A stretch of 64,000 nucleotides of DNA, taken from an uncultured Microbacterium sp. GTDB taxonomy: Bacteria; Actinomycetota; Actinomycetes; Actinomycetales; Microbacteriaceae. Within the stretch, counting starts at the first letter, position 1; every line of letters begins with the position of its first letter. The translations under genes and the position numbers were made by a program. Location of the stretch: positions 1 to 64,000 of the forward strand of contig NZ_CALBRW010000037.1 of the NCBI RefSeq assembly GCF_937927635.1. Reading direction: 5' to 3'. Shown here piece after piece: positions 34,995-45,413 of the stretch. A model generated the notes under the pieces. It was not told where the DNA came from, ran no database searches, and saw only the letters and a list, made by a program, of their open reading frames with translations.

Positions 34995-36647
34995 GTGAAG
35001 CGCAACAAGATCGCACTCGCCGGTGCGGCACTTCTGGTGGCGGGCATCACAGCCCTCGCCGGATGCTCGTCGGGCTCCAACCCGAAGTCGTCGAGCGACA
35101 CCGGTTCCAACGCGAACATCGACCCCACGGCGATCATCTCGGTCAACGGCTCCGAGCCGCAGAACCCGCTGATCCCCACCAACACCAACGAGACCGGCGG
35201 CGGCAAGATCCTCGACGCCATGTTCGCGGGCCTCATCGGCTACGCGGCCGACGGCTCGGTCTACAACGACGTCGCCGAGAGCATCAAGGTCGACGACCCG
35301 CAGCACCTCACGGTCAAGATCCGCAAGGGTGTGAAGTTCACCGACGGCACCGAGGTCAAGGCCGACAACTTCATCAAGGCGTGGAACTACGGCGCCCTGG
35401 CCTCCAACAAGCAGCTCTCCAGCTACTTCTTCGAGGACATCGAGGGCTTCGTCAGCTCCGACACGGTGTATGGCTCGGAAGGTGATCTGTCGGGTCTGAA
35501 GAAGGTCGACGACTACACCTTCACGATCGCGCTGAACAAGCCGGCCTCCGACTTCGCGCAGCGCCTGGGCTACTCGGCCTACTTCCCGCTGCCCGACTCC
35601 GCGTTCAAGGACATGGCAGCGTTCGGTGAGCACCCGATCGGCAACGGCCCGTACAAGCTGGCCGGCGCCGACGCGTGGCAGCACAACGTGGGCATCAACC
35701 TGGTCAAGAACCCCGACTACGACGGCCCGGCCAAGGCGAAGAACGGCGGCCTGGACATCAAGTTCTACGCCTCGCAGGATGCGGCCTACGCCGACCTGAC
35801 CGGTGACCAGCTCGACGTCCTGGACGCGATCCCGGACTCCGCGTTCGCGACCTTCGAGTCGGACCTCGGCAAGCGCGCCGTGAACCAGCCCGCCGCCATC
35901 TTCCAGTCCTTCACCATCCCGGAGCGCCTGAAGCACTTCAGCGGTGAAGAGGGTCAGCTGCGTCGTCAGGCGCTGTCGATGGCCATCAACCGCGACGAGA
36001 TCACCAAGGTGATCTTCCAGGGCACCCGCACCCCGGCCAGCGACTTCACCTCGCCGGTCATCGACGGATGGTCCGACTCGCTGAAGGGCGCCGACGTCCT
36101 GAAGTTCAACGAGAAGAAGGCCAAGGAGCTGTGGGCCGAGGCTGACAAGATCAGCCCGTGGGACGGCAAGTTCCAGATCGCCTACAACGCTGACGGCGGA
36201 CACCAGGCCTGGGTCGACGCGACCGTGAACTCGATCAAGAACGTCCTCGGCATCGACGCCTCCGGCGCCCCGTACCCGACGTTCAAGGAGCTGCGCTCCA
36301 AGGTCACCGACCGCACCATCCAGACCGCCTTCCGCACCGGATGGCAGGCCGACTACCCGGGTCTGTACAACTTCCTCGGACCGCTGTACGCGACCAACGC
36401 CGGTTCCAACGACGGTGACTACTCGAGCCCCGAGTTCGACAAGCTGCTTTCCGCGGGCATCTCGGCGACCGACCCGAAGGAAGCCAACGCCGACTACCAG
36501 AAGGCTCAGGAGGTTCTGCTGAAGGACCTGCCCGCCACGCCGCTGTGGTACTCGAACGTCGTCGGTGGCTTCGGCAAGAAGGTCAGCAACGTGAAGTTCG
36601 GCTGGAACTCCGTGCCGATCTACTCCGAGATCACGAAGTCCAAGTGA
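34995..36647 (+). CDS. ABC importer substrate-binding lipoprotein (peptide/opine/nickel family 5)
   Basis: The protein has 550 residues. The signal peptide ends in the lipobox LAGC (Cys near residue 24), followed by a Ser/Asn linker and the SBP_bac_5 fold (for example LTVKIRKGVKFTDGTEVKADNFIKAWNYG is the family's diagnostic region at about 95-125). It captures oligopeptides or similar solutes outside the membrane. The GTG at 34995 follows AGGAGGACACAA. Two permeases and a double ATPase follow in the same direction. A strong stem-loop at 36661-36692 separates it from the permeases, which would allow the binding protein to be made in excess. Confidence 0.92.
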   Translation: MKRNKIALAGAALLVAGITALAGCSSGSNPKSSSDTGSNANIDPTAIISVNGSEPQNPLIPTNTNETGGGKILDAMFAGLIGYAADGSVYNDVAESIKVDDPQHLTVKIRKGVKFTDGTEVKADNFIKAWNYGALASNKQLSSYFFEDIEGFVSSDTVYGSEGDLSGLKKVDDYTFTIALNKPASDFAQRLGYSAYFPLPDSAFKDMAAFGEHPIGNGPYKLAGADAWQHNVGINLVKNPDYDGPAKAKNGGLDIKFYASQDAAYADLTGDQLDVLDAIPDSAFATFESDLGKRAVNQPAAIFQSFTIPERLKHFSGEEGQLRRQALSMAINRDEITKVIFQGTRTPASDFTSPVIDGWSDSLKGADVLKFNEKKAKELWAEADKISPWDGKFQIAYNADGGHQAWVDATVNSIKNVLGIDASGAPYPTFKELRSKVTDRTIQTAFRTGWQADYPGLYNFLGPLYATNAGSNDGDYSSPEFDKLLSAGISATDPKEANADYQKAQEVLLKDLPATPLWYSNVVGGFGKKVSNVKFGWNSVPIYSEITKSK

Positions 36648-36660
36648 TCCGCTGAGTCGA

Positions 36661-36692
36661 ACGGGGCGGTGGTGATTCCACCACCGCCCCGT
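36661..36692 (+). terminator. intra-operon stem-loop after the binding-protein gene
   Basis: A perfect 14-bp stem (ACGGGGCGGTGGTG, 36661-36674, and its complement 36679-36692) with the loop ATTC lies 14 nt after the stop and 35 nt before the first permease. Such elements usually act as partial terminators or 3'-end protectors. Confidence 0.65.
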
Positions 36693-36727
36693 TTACTCTG
36701 CTTCCGAACAGAAAAAGGAGGTCGAGG

Positions 36728-37660
36728 GTGGCTTTCTACATCCTCCGACGGATCCTGCAGGCCGTCCCCGTGTTCTTCGGCGCGACCCTGCTGATCTATT
36801 TCATGGTCTTCGCGATGCCCGGCGACTCCATCGCCGCGCTCTTCGGTGACCACCAGCCGAGCCCGGCCCTGATCGACCAGCTGCGTGCGCAGTACCACCT
36901 CGACCAGCCGTTCATCGTGCAGTACTTCTTCTACATCACGGGCATCTTCCGGCTCGACTTCGGCACGAGCTTCTCCGGTCAGCCCGTCATCGAGGTGCTG
37001 TCCAGGACGTTCCCCGTCACCCTGCGACTGGCGGTCATGTCGGTCGCCATCGCCTTCATCCTGGCGATCATCATCGGTCTGTTCTCCGCACTGGGCAAGG
37101 ACGGCGTCTTCGACAACTCGATGCTCGTGCTCGCGCTGATCTTCGTCGCCCTGCCGATCTTCGTCCTGGCATTCCTGGCGCAGTACTTCCTCGCCATCCA
37201 ATTGGGGTGGTTCAGACCGACAGTCGGCGCCGACAACGACTGGGGCGATCTTTGGCTCCCGGCCATCGTGCTGGGGTTCAGCGTGTACGCCACCAGCATG
37301 CGGCTGACGCGCTCGTCGACCATCGACACCCTCAACCAGGACTGGGTGCGCACCGCGTACAGCAAGGGCCTGCCCCGTCGCCGGGTGATCCCGGTGCACG
37401 TGCTGCGCAACTCGCTGATCCCGATGATCACCGACCTCGGCACCGTGTTCGGCGTGCTCATGGTCGGAGCGACCGTCACCGAGGGCATCTTCAATGTGCC
37501 GGGCGTCGGCAACACCCTGTACCAGGCGATCATCCGCGGCGAGAACCCCACGGTGGTGTCCTTCGTCACCGTGTTCGTCGTCGTCTACGTGTTCATCAAC
37601 ATCGTCGTGGACCTGCTCTACGGCCTGCTCGATCCGAGGATCCGCTATGTCTCCAATTGA
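36728..37660 (+). CDS. peptide ABC importer permease, DppB/OppB type
   Basis: The protein has 310 residues and six membrane helices. The N-terminal MAFYILRRILQAVPVFFGATLLIYF and the EAA loop (RTAYSKGLPRRRVIPVHVLRNSLIP, about 215-240) are typical. GGAGGTCGAGG precedes the GTG at 36728. The next permease begins inside its last codons (14-nt overlap), so the pair is co-translated. Confidence 0.92.
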   Translation: MAFYILRRILQAVPVFFGATLLIYFMVFAMPGDSIAALFGDHQPSPALIDQLRAQYHLDQPFIVQYFFYITGIFRLDFGTSFSGQPVIEVLSRTFPVTLRLAVMSVAIAFILAIIIGLFSALGKDGVFDNSMLVLALIFVALPIFVLAFLAQYFLAIQLGWFRPTVGADNDWGDLWLPAIVLGFSVYATSMRLTRSSTIDTLNQDWVRTAYSKGLPRRRVIPVHVLRNSLIPMITDLGTVFGVLMVGATVTEGIFNVPGVGNTLYQAIIRGENPTVVSFVTVFVVVYVFINIVVDLLYGLLDPRIRYVSN

Positions 37661-38588
37661 CTCGAACAGCGAGCACTACGTCGCTCCGGTGGAGACGACC
37701 TCGGTGCGCGTCGACGTCGTCCGCATCGACGACAAGCCCAGCAACCTGTGGCTGGACGCCTGGCGCGACCTGCGCCGGCGGCCCGTCTTCTGGGTCTCCA
37801 CGGGTTTCGTCCTCCTCGTGATCGTCGCCGCCTTCGCCCCGACCCTGTTCACCAGCGTCTCGCCCACCGACGGCTGCACTCTTACGCACAGCAACGGCGG
37901 TCCTGAGGCGGGGCACATCATGGGCTTCACCCGCCAGGGCTGCGACGTGTACGCCCGGGTGGTCTGGGGCACCCGCACCTCGCTCATCGTCGGCGTGCTG
38001 GCCACGGTCATCGGCACGGTCATCGGTGTCGTGATGGGCGCGTTCGCCGGCTTCTACGGCGGCTGGCTGGACTCGCTGCTGTCCCGTGTCGGCGACATCT
38101 TCTTCACGATCCCCTACATCATCGCCGCCGTGGTGGTGATGTCGGTGCTGCCCGACCGCAACGTGTTCGTGCTGGCTTTCGCCATCGGTGGCTTCGCCTG
38201 GGCCGGCACGGCGCGCATCATGCGCGCCGAGATCCTGCGCGTCAAGCAGGAGGACTATGTGATGGGCGCCGAGGCCGTGGGTCTCTCGCGGTTCCAAATC
38301 CTGATCGTGCACGTGCTGCCCAACTCGATGGCCCCGGTCATCGTGGTGGCGACGCTGAGCCTGGCAGGAGCCATCGTGGCAGAGTCGGTGCTCGCCTTCC
38401 TCGGTGTCGGCCTCTCGGGCGTCATGTCGTGGGGTCTGGACATCAGCCAGGCGCAGACCAGCATCCGCACCGCTCCGATGGCGCTGTTCTGGCCGTCACT
38501 GGCGCTGACGCTGACCGTGCTGGCATTCATCACTCTCGGCGAGCTGCTGCGCGACGCCGTCGACCCGAAGGCGAGGGCCCAGCGATGA
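37647..38588 (+). CDS. peptide ABC importer permease, DppC/OppC type
   Basis: The protein has 313 residues. A long N-terminal cytoplasmic region is followed by the first helix, an extracytoplasmic insert with two cysteines (DGCTLTH and RQGCDVY, possibly a disulfide), five further helices and the EAA loop (YVMGAEAVGLSRFQILIVHVLPNSMAPV). It forms the heterodimeric channel with the preceding permease. Its stop overlaps the ATPase start. Confidence 0.92.
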   Translation: MSPIDSNSEHYVAPVETTSVRVDVVRIDDKPSNLWLDAWRDLRRRPVFWVSTGFVLLVIVAAFAPTLFTSVSPTDGCTLTHSNGGPEAGHIMGFTRQGCDVYARVVWGTRTSLIVGVLATVIGTVIGVVMGAFAGFYGGWLDSLLSRVGDIFFTIPYIIAAVVVMSVLPDRNVFVLAFAIGGFAWAGTARIMRAEILRVKQEDYVMGAEAVGLSRFQILIVHVLPNSMAPVIVVATLSLAGAIVAESVLAFLGVGLSGVMSWGLDISQAQTSIRTAPMALFWPSLALTLTVLAFITLGELLRDAVDPKARAQR

Positions 38589-40231
38589 GCGCACCGCTTC
38601 TGACCGTCCGCGACCTGAAGGTCGCCTTCCGCAGCGGCAAGACCTCGCGCGAGGTGCTGCACGGCGTCAGCTTCGACGTCTTCCCCGGCGAGACCCTGGC
38701 CATCGTCGGCGAATCCGGTTCGGGCAAGTCGACGACCGCCGCGGCCATCATCGACCTGCTCCCCGGCACCGGCACGGTGACCGAGGGCAGCATCCACCTC
38801 GATGGCACCGACCTCACCAAGGCCGGCCGCGCGAAGATGGAGCACATCCGCGGTCGGGAGATCGGCTACGTGCCGCAGGACCCGATGTCGAACCTCAACC
38901 CGGTGTGGTCGATCGGCTTCCAGGTGAAGGAGGCCGTCCGCGCCAACGGGCTGGCTCAAGGCCGCAAGCAGGTGCACGACCGCGCCGTCGAGGTTCTCGT
39001 CCAGGCAGGTCTCAGCGACGCCGCGCGCCGCATGCACCAGTTCCCCCACCAGTTCTCCGGGGGAATGAAGCAGCGCGCGCTGATCGGAATCGGTCTGGCG
39101 GCCGACCCGAAGCTGCTGATCGCCGACGAGCCCACCAGCGCCCTGGACGTGACCGTGCAGCGGGTGATCCTGGATCACCTGGCTTCGCTGACCGCTGAGC
39201 GGGGCACCTCGGTGCTGCTGATCACGCACGACCTCGGCCTGGCCGCGGAGCGCGCGGACCGCATCCTGGTGATGAACCAGGGCGAGATCGTCGAGGCGGG
39301 ACCCAGCGTCACGATCCTGACCAACCCGAAGCACCCGTACACGCAGCGACTGGTCGCCGCGGCTCCCAGCCTGGCATCCAAGCGCATCGGCGCGGGCGTG
39401 CACGAGTCGGCGCCCGTCGATCCCAGCATCCCGGCGGTGGTCGAGGTGAAGAACCTCGTCAAGGACTACTCGATCCGCACCGGCGGCCTGCGCTCGGAGC
39501 AGTTCCGCGCGGTCGACGACGTGTCCTTCACCATCCAGCGCGGCAAGACGCTGGCGCTGGTGGGCGAGTCCGGCTCGGGCAAGTCCACGGTGGCGAAGAT
39601 GCTGCTGCAGTTGGAGAAGGCCACCTCTGGCGACGTGTTCATCGACGGGCAGTCGGCCGTGGGGATGTCGCGCGCCGACATCTTCAAGTTGCGTCGGCGC
39701 ATGCAGCCGGTGTTCCAGAACCCGTACGGCTCGCTGGACCCGCTGCGCAGCATCGGCAGCCTCATCACCGAGCCCCTTGAGGTGCACCACGTGGGCACCA
39801 AGCAGGAGCAGCACCAGCGCGCGCTCGAGCTGCTGGAGAAGGTCGCGCTGCCGCGCGAGCTGGCCTGGCGCTACCCGAACGAGCTCTCCGGCGGTCAGCG
39901 GCAGCGCGTCGCGATCGCCAGGGCCCTGGCGCTCCGTCCCGACATCATCGTGCTGGACGAGGCCGTCTCCGCTCTCGACGTGCTCGTGCAGGACCAGATC
40001 CTGCACCTGCTCGCGGACCTGCAGCACGAGCTCGGACTGACGTACCTGTTCATCACGCACGACCTCGCGGTCGTGCGCGTCGCGGCCGACTTCGTGTGCG
40101 TCATGGAGAAGGGCCGCATCGTCGAGCAGGGCACGGTCGATGACATCTTCAGCAACCCCGCCGAGGAGTACACCCGGCGACTGCTGGATGCCATCCCCGG
40201 CGCCGACCTGCCGCTGGGCGGCGCCGTCTGA
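38585..40231 (+). CDS. fused double ATPase of the peptide importer (DppD-DppF)
   Basis: The protein has 548 residues with two complete nucleotide-binding domains. Domain 1 has Walker A GESGSGKST, signature FSGGMKQR and Walker B LLIADEPTSALD. Domain 2 has the same Walker A, signature LSGGQRQR and Walker B IIVLDEAVSALD. Each ends with the oligopeptide-type C-terminal extension. Elsewhere these are two proteins; the fusion is frequent in actinobacteria. The start overlaps the permease stop (ATGA), and the stop overlaps the next ATG. Confidence 0.94.
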   Translation: MSAPLLTVRDLKVAFRSGKTSREVLHGVSFDVFPGETLAIVGESGSGKSTTAAAIIDLLPGTGTVTEGSIHLDGTDLTKAGRAKMEHIRGREIGYVPQDPMSNLNPVWSIGFQVKEAVRANGLAQGRKQVHDRAVEVLVQAGLSDAARRMHQFPHQFSGGMKQRALIGIGLAADPKLLIADEPTSALDVTVQRVILDHLASLTAERGTSVLLITHDLGLAAERADRILVMNQGEIVEAGPSVTILTNPKHPYTQRLVAAAPSLASKRIGAGVHESAPVDPSIPAVVEVKNLVKDYSIRTGGLRSEQFRAVDDVSFTIQRGKTLALVGESGSGKSTVAKMLLQLEKATSGDVFIDGQSAVGMSRADIFKLRRRMQPVFQNPYGSLDPLRSIGSLITEPLEVHHVGTKQEQHQRALELLEKVALPRELAWRYPNELSGGQRQRVAIARALALRPDIIVLDEAVSALDVLVQDQILHLLADLQHELGLTYLFITHDLAVVRVAADFVCVMEKGRIVEQGTVDDIFSNPAEEYTRRLLDAIPGADLPLGGAV

Positions 40232-40782
40232 TGGTCACCGCACGACCGCCCCGGGTGTTCCGCGCGACCGGGGCGGTCGTGCTGCTCGGGCTGTCCGCGG
40301 TGCTGGCCGTGTTCCTCCTGGGCGATGCGGTGGTGCGGTCGGGGCCGGTGAACGCTGCTCTGCTCGCGCCGTGGCCGCTGCTGGTGGTGTGGGGCGTGTA
40401 CGTGGCGGGCGTCGCCTCGGACGTGCGCGCCGACGCCACGGGTGTGCGCGTGCAGAACCTGCTCCGGCGCACGTGGGTGCCGTGGGGTCGAGTGGACAGG
40501 ATCTCGATGCGCTGGCAGCTCGAGTTCGCCCTCTACGGCGGGCAGGTGCTCAGCAGCTTCGGCGGCCCGGCCCGCTCACGTCCGCGACGCCTGGGCGTCG
40601 GAGGCGAGAAGGAGCACGGCAACGCCGAGGAGGAGGACGGAATCGCCGCCCTGCACCGGCTGCGCGCCGAGTCCGTCCCGGATGTCGGCGACGCGGTCGT
40701 GCACGGCTGGGACTGGCCCATGATCTGGACCGGACTGGCGCTCGGGGTCTGGGCCGTGAACGCGGTCATCATCGCGCACTGA
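40231..40782 (+). CDS. PH-domain (bPH_6-like) membrane protein
   Basis: The protein has 183 residues. Two N-terminal helices (about 12-65) precede a short PH-like domain (VRADATGVRVQNLLRRTWVPWGRVDRISMRW, about 68-98); a variable charged loop and a C-terminal helix follow. Such proteins are common in actinobacteria, and none has a clear role. The ATG shares its A with the stop of the ATPase gene (TGATG), so it is translated with the importer, but a role in transport is not shown. Confidence 0.7.
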   Translation: MVTARPPRVFRATGAVVLLGLSAVLAVFLLGDAVVRSGPVNAALLAPWPLLVVWGVYVAGVASDVRADATGVRVQNLLRRTWVPWGRVDRISMRWQLEFALYGGQVLSSFGGPARSRPRRLGVGGEKEHGNAEEEDGIAALHRLRAESVPDVGDAVVHGWDWPMIWTGLALGVWAVNAVIIAH

Positions 40783-40844
40783 CACGGAGCGTCAGGCCCC
40801 GGCAGAGTGGGGCGTCGAGCCTGTCGAGGCGCGGCCCAGCCGCC

Positions 40845-41603
40845 TCAGCCGGGCAGCCCGAACAGCGCCGGCCACAGGGCAGCCGCCCACGGGTACCCCA
40901 CGAACGCCGTGGCGTCGATGAGGAAGTGCGCGACGAGGAACGGCATCAGCCGGCCGCCGCGCGCGAACAGCCAGCCGAACAGCATCCCCATGGCGAAGTT
41001 CCCCACGAACGCGCCCGGCCCCTGGTACAGGTGATAGCTGCCGCGCAGCAGGCTGGTGGCCAGGATGATCGGCCAGGTGCCCCATCCCAGCTGACGCAGC
41101 CGGCGGAACAGGTAGCCCAGCACGACGAACTCCTCCTGCACGGCCGCGCGTGCAGCCGACAGGATCAGCACGGGCACCGTCCACCAGTAGGCGTTCAGCC
41201 CGCCGGGGTCCACCGCCACGAACACGCCCATCGCCCGTCCCAGCAGGTACAGGCCTATGCCGGGGATGCCGATGGCCAGCACCAGCAGCGCACCCCGGCC
41301 GATGTCCCGGCCGAACCGCGTGCCGTCCAGGCCCAGCAGCGCCAGGTGCGGGCGGTGGGATTGCCACAGCAGGAAGCACACCAGCAGTACGGGCACGATC
41401 GCGAATCCGATCGACAGCAGCTGGTAGATGAGGTCGAAGACCTCCCGGCTGCTCTGCGAGGGGTTCAGCGTGGCGGTCTGGTCGGCCAGGGGAGTGCTCG
41501 AGGTGAGACGGTAGGCCAGCTGCACGATCGAGTAGATCGCGGACTGGCCGAGACCCAGCGCCAGCACGATCGCGATCTCCCACCAGATCCTTGAACGCGT
41601 CAC
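40845..41603 (-). CDS. CPBP-family intramembrane protease homologue
   Basis: The protein has 252 residues and about eight membrane helices. The three CPBP (Rce1/Abi) motifs are seen: the Glu pair in AAVQEEFVVLGYLFRRL, the region around RGSYHLYQG, and HFLIDATAF near the end. It may cleave membrane proteins or act in bacteriocin-type immunity. The GTG at 41603 is chosen because TAGCAT (41611-41616) lies 7 nt upstream; an ATG at 41633 would lie before that box. Confidence 0.8.
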   Translation of the reverse strand: MTRSRIWWEIAIVLALGLGQSAIYSIVQLAYRLTSSTPLADQTATLNPSQSSREVFDLIYQLLSIGFAIVPVLLVCFLLWQSHRPHLALLGLDGTRFGRDIGRGALLVLAIGIPGIGLYLLGRAMGVFVAVDPGGLNAYWWTVPVLILSAARAAVQEEFVVLGYLFRRLRQLGWGTWPIILATSLLRGSYHLYQGPGAFVGNFAMGMLFGWLFARGGRLMPFLVAHFLIDATAFVGYPWAAALWPALFGLPG

Positions 41604-41724
41604 GTCTCCGATGCTAGAGCCCGTTGTCAGCAAGTCCGCGTGTCGAGTGCGTTATCCTGGAACGTCAGCCCTGTGTCCGTCGCGGGCGACGAATCCACTT
41701 CTCCCACTCCTTAGGACTTCTTGA

Positions 41725-43635
<1,911 letters not shown>

Positions 43636-43662
43636 CCCACACTGCCGAGACCCCTCCTGACC

Positions 43663-43734
43663 GCCGAGACCCCTCGTGGGCGACGCGGCTGCGGAGGGGT
43701 CTCGACGTTCACGAGGGGTCTCGGCGTCAGAGAG
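43663..43734 (+). terminator. large compound palindrome downstream of typA
   Basis: CGCCGAGACCCCTCGTG (starting 43664) and its exact 17-bp complement (ending 43733) enclose a loop that carries a second pair of the same AGACCCCT/AGGGGTCT sequence. A further copy of GCCGAGACCCCTC precedes it at 43647. It probably ends the typA transcript and resembles the palindromes near 28370, 49910 and 51870. Confidence 0.55.
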
Positions 43735-43745
43735 CGGGGCTGAAA

Positions 43746-43938
43746 GTAACGAAGCCATAACACACCTTCTTGGGAGCATGGCACCCGGATTCCCACGAAC
43801 CAGGCACGGAATGTCCAGGTCCGTGGCATGTTCCGCCCAGACGGGGCTGGAAGGCTCGGGACTCGTGCCCGGGAGACCGCCCCCGATGAGCGAGCCCCTG
43901 ATGGGACCGGGCCGACGACGACCCGAAAGTCGAACTCC
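43746..43938 (+). other. long leader region of the muralytic-type gene
   Basis: This stretch of about 190 bp holds no gene. It begins with two spaced repeats GTAACG (43746-43751) and ATAACA (43757-43762), 11 bp apart, that resemble MtrA-type sites. Several GC-rich hairpins follow (for example GGCTCG near 43853 against CGAGCC near 43892). I looked for the conserved core of the c-di-AMP riboswitch, often found before such genes, and did not find it. Confidence 0.35.
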
Positions 43939-44799
43939 ATGCTGGATACCCTCAACACCCGTGCGTCTCGGCGGGTGACCGCCGCCTCGTCCGCCCACTC
44001 GGCCATGCGCCGCCCCCTCATCGGCCTCGCCGTCGGTGCGGTGCTGGCAGGCATCGCCGCGACCGGAGTCATGGCCGCACCTGCCCTGGCTGCACCCAGT
44101 GCGGCGGATGTGCACAAGGCCGCCGCCGTGGAGCAGGACGGCCGCATCGCGCTGACCAACGCCGTCGCGCTGAACCACGTCGTCGAGCAGTCCGGCCTGC
44201 AGACCCCCTCCGCTCTTGCGGAAGTGAACGTCGCCGACCTCACGCGCGACGTGAAGGCCATCGCCGCGGCCGATGAGGCCAGCGCGGAGCAGCTGGCGGA
44301 ACTCACCGACGACGTCATCCGCAGCACGGTGCGCGTGCAGCAGGGCACCACGCACCTCCAGAACGAGCTCAGCGCGGCGAAGGACGCCAAGGCCGCCGAG
44401 GAGGCCGCCAAGCAGGCGGAGGCCGCGCGCATCGCGGCGGAGCACGCGGCCGAGCGGCAGCGCCAGGCTGCAGCTGCGCTGGCGGCCGCCAACACGCCGA
44501 GCGGTGCGAAGGCCACGACGCGGCGGCTGGCGGCTGACCGCTATGGCTGGGGCAGTGGACAGTTCGCCTGCCTCTCGAGCCTCTGGAACAAGGAGTCCGG
44601 CTGGAACTACCAGGCCTACAACCGCAGCGGTGCCACCGGCATCCCGCAGGCGCTCCCCGGCAGCAAGATGGCCACCGCCGGTGCCGACTGGCGCACCAAC
44701 GCGGCCACCCAGATCTCCTGGGGCCTGGACTACATCAAGCGCGCGTACGGCTCGCCCTGCGCGGCCTGGTCGCACTCCCGCGCGGTGAACTGGTACTGA
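43939..44799 (+). CDS. secreted lytic-transglycosylase-like (APF/Rpf-type) protein
   Basis: The protein has 286 residues. The N-terminal signal peptide has its hydrophobic core at about 26-46 and ends AALA-AP. An Ala/Glu-rich coiled coil (about 55-190) is followed by a C-terminal domain with GWGSGQFACLSSLWNKESGWNYQAYN, GIPQALPGSKMA and ISWGLDYIKRAYGSPCAAW. That domain is the transglycosylase-like fold of aggregation-promoting and resuscitation-type factors. The Glu in NKESGW is the likely catalytic acid, and two Cys may form a disulfide. It would act on peptidoglycan outside the cell. Confidence 0.85.
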   Translation: MLDTLNTRASRRVTAASSAHSAMRRPLIGLAVGAVLAGIAATGVMAAPALAAPSAADVHKAAAVEQDGRIALTNAVALNHVVEQSGLQTPSALAEVNVADLTRDVKAIAAADEASAEQLAELTDDVIRSTVRVQQGTTHLQNELSAAKDAKAAEEAAKQAEAARIAAEHAAERQRQAAAALAAANTPSGAKATTRRLAADRYGWGSGQFACLSSLWNKESGWNYQAYNRSGATGIPQALPGSKMATAGADWRTNAATQISWGLDYIKRAYGSPCAAWSHSRAVNWY

Positions 44800-44802
44800 T
44801 CG

Positions 44803-45348
44803 TCAGCGCAGCTCGCTGATCAGCACCGCGCTGGTACCGGCCGCGCGCGCCTCGAACACGTGCGGGGCGTCGCCCGGATACGACAGGTAGTCGCCCGGAT
44901 GCAGCAATTCGGGCTGGTCGGCGGGTCCGATCAGCGCCTCGCCGCTGATGAGCACCACGTGCTCGGTGGTGCCGTTGCGGTGGGGGAGCGAGCGGCGGGG
45001 CTCGCCGAGCTCGGCCTGGATCAGGTAGATGTCGCGGCGCGTTCCCGGCGCCGCGGCCGAGAGCAGCGTCGCCAGATACGGCGAGGCCGCCGAGGGCACG
45101 CCTGCGTGGTCTCCGAGGCGGATCAGCCGCGGAGCCGCCGCGCGCTCGTCCACGAGGGTCGAGAACGGGATGCCGAGCGCATCGCCGAGTGCCCACAGCG
45201 TCTCCACGCTGGGGTTGGCGGCCCCGGTCTCCAGCTGCGACACGGTGGCCTTCGAGACCCCCGCCCGACGGGCCAGCTCCGACACCGAGATGCCGACGGC
45301 CTCGCGTTCGCGGCGCAGGGAATGGGCGATGCGTTCACGCAGATCCAT
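44803..45348 (-). CDS. XRE-family regulator with cupin domain, divergent from azlCD
   Basis: The protein has 181 residues. An N-terminal HTH (about 10-65, VSELARRAGVSKATVSQLETGAANPS) is joined to a C-terminal cupin (about 100-178, SLPHRNGTTEHVVLISGE and LHPGDYLSYPGDAPH). It is transcribed away from azlC with overlapping promoters, so it most likely controls the amino-acid exporter. A CATACT box (45355-45360) lies 6 nt before the ATG at 45348. This organisation, an HTH-cupin gene opposite azlCD, is common. The ligand is probably an amino acid, by inference. Confidence 0.88.
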   Translation of the reverse strand: MDLRERIAHSLRREREAVGISVSELARRAGVSKATVSQLETGAANPSVETLWALGDALGIPFSTLVDERAAAPRLIRLGDHAGVPSAASPYLATLLSAAAPGTRRDIYLIQAELGEPRRSLPHRNGTTEHVVLISGEALIGPADQPELLHPGDYLSYPGDAPHVFEARAAGTSAVLISELR

Positions 45349-45354
45349 ATGTTC

Positions 45355-45360
45355 AGTATG
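45355..45360 (-). promoter_or_regulatory. -10 box of the XRE-cupin regulator
   Basis: CATACT on the minus strand ends 6 nt before the ATG, so the transcript appears leaderless. The palindrome AACGATCGTT (45364-45373) starts 3 bp further upstream. Confidence 0.45.
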
Positions 45361-45363
45361 TCA

Positions 45364-45373
45364 AACGATCGTT
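45364..45373. promoter_or_regulatory. AACGATCGTT palindrome between azlC and its regulator
   Basis: A perfect 10-bp palindrome, extendable to 16 bp with one mismatched pair, sits between the regulator's -10 box and the azlC -35 box. It is the best operator candidate for the HTH-cupin protein and would repress both genes. Confidence 0.5.
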
Positions 45374-45377
45374 CGAC

Positions 45378-45406
45378 TTGACTGACGTGCCCGCGATGTT
45401 CAGAAT
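45378..45406 (+). promoter_or_regulatory. azlC: azlC promoter with -35 and -10
   Basis: TTGACT (45378-45383), a 17-nt spacer and CAGAAT (45401-45406) form a standard housekeeping promoter. The expected start of transcription coincides with the ATG at 45414. Confidence 0.55.
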
Positions 45407-45413
45407 GATGATC

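Noticed and set aside
43746..43938. c-di-AMP (ydaO-type) riboswitch upstream of the muralytic gene
   Set aside because: The gene context fits, but the conserved core (a GGGGTGAATC-like block and the CAGCTAACC end) is not present.
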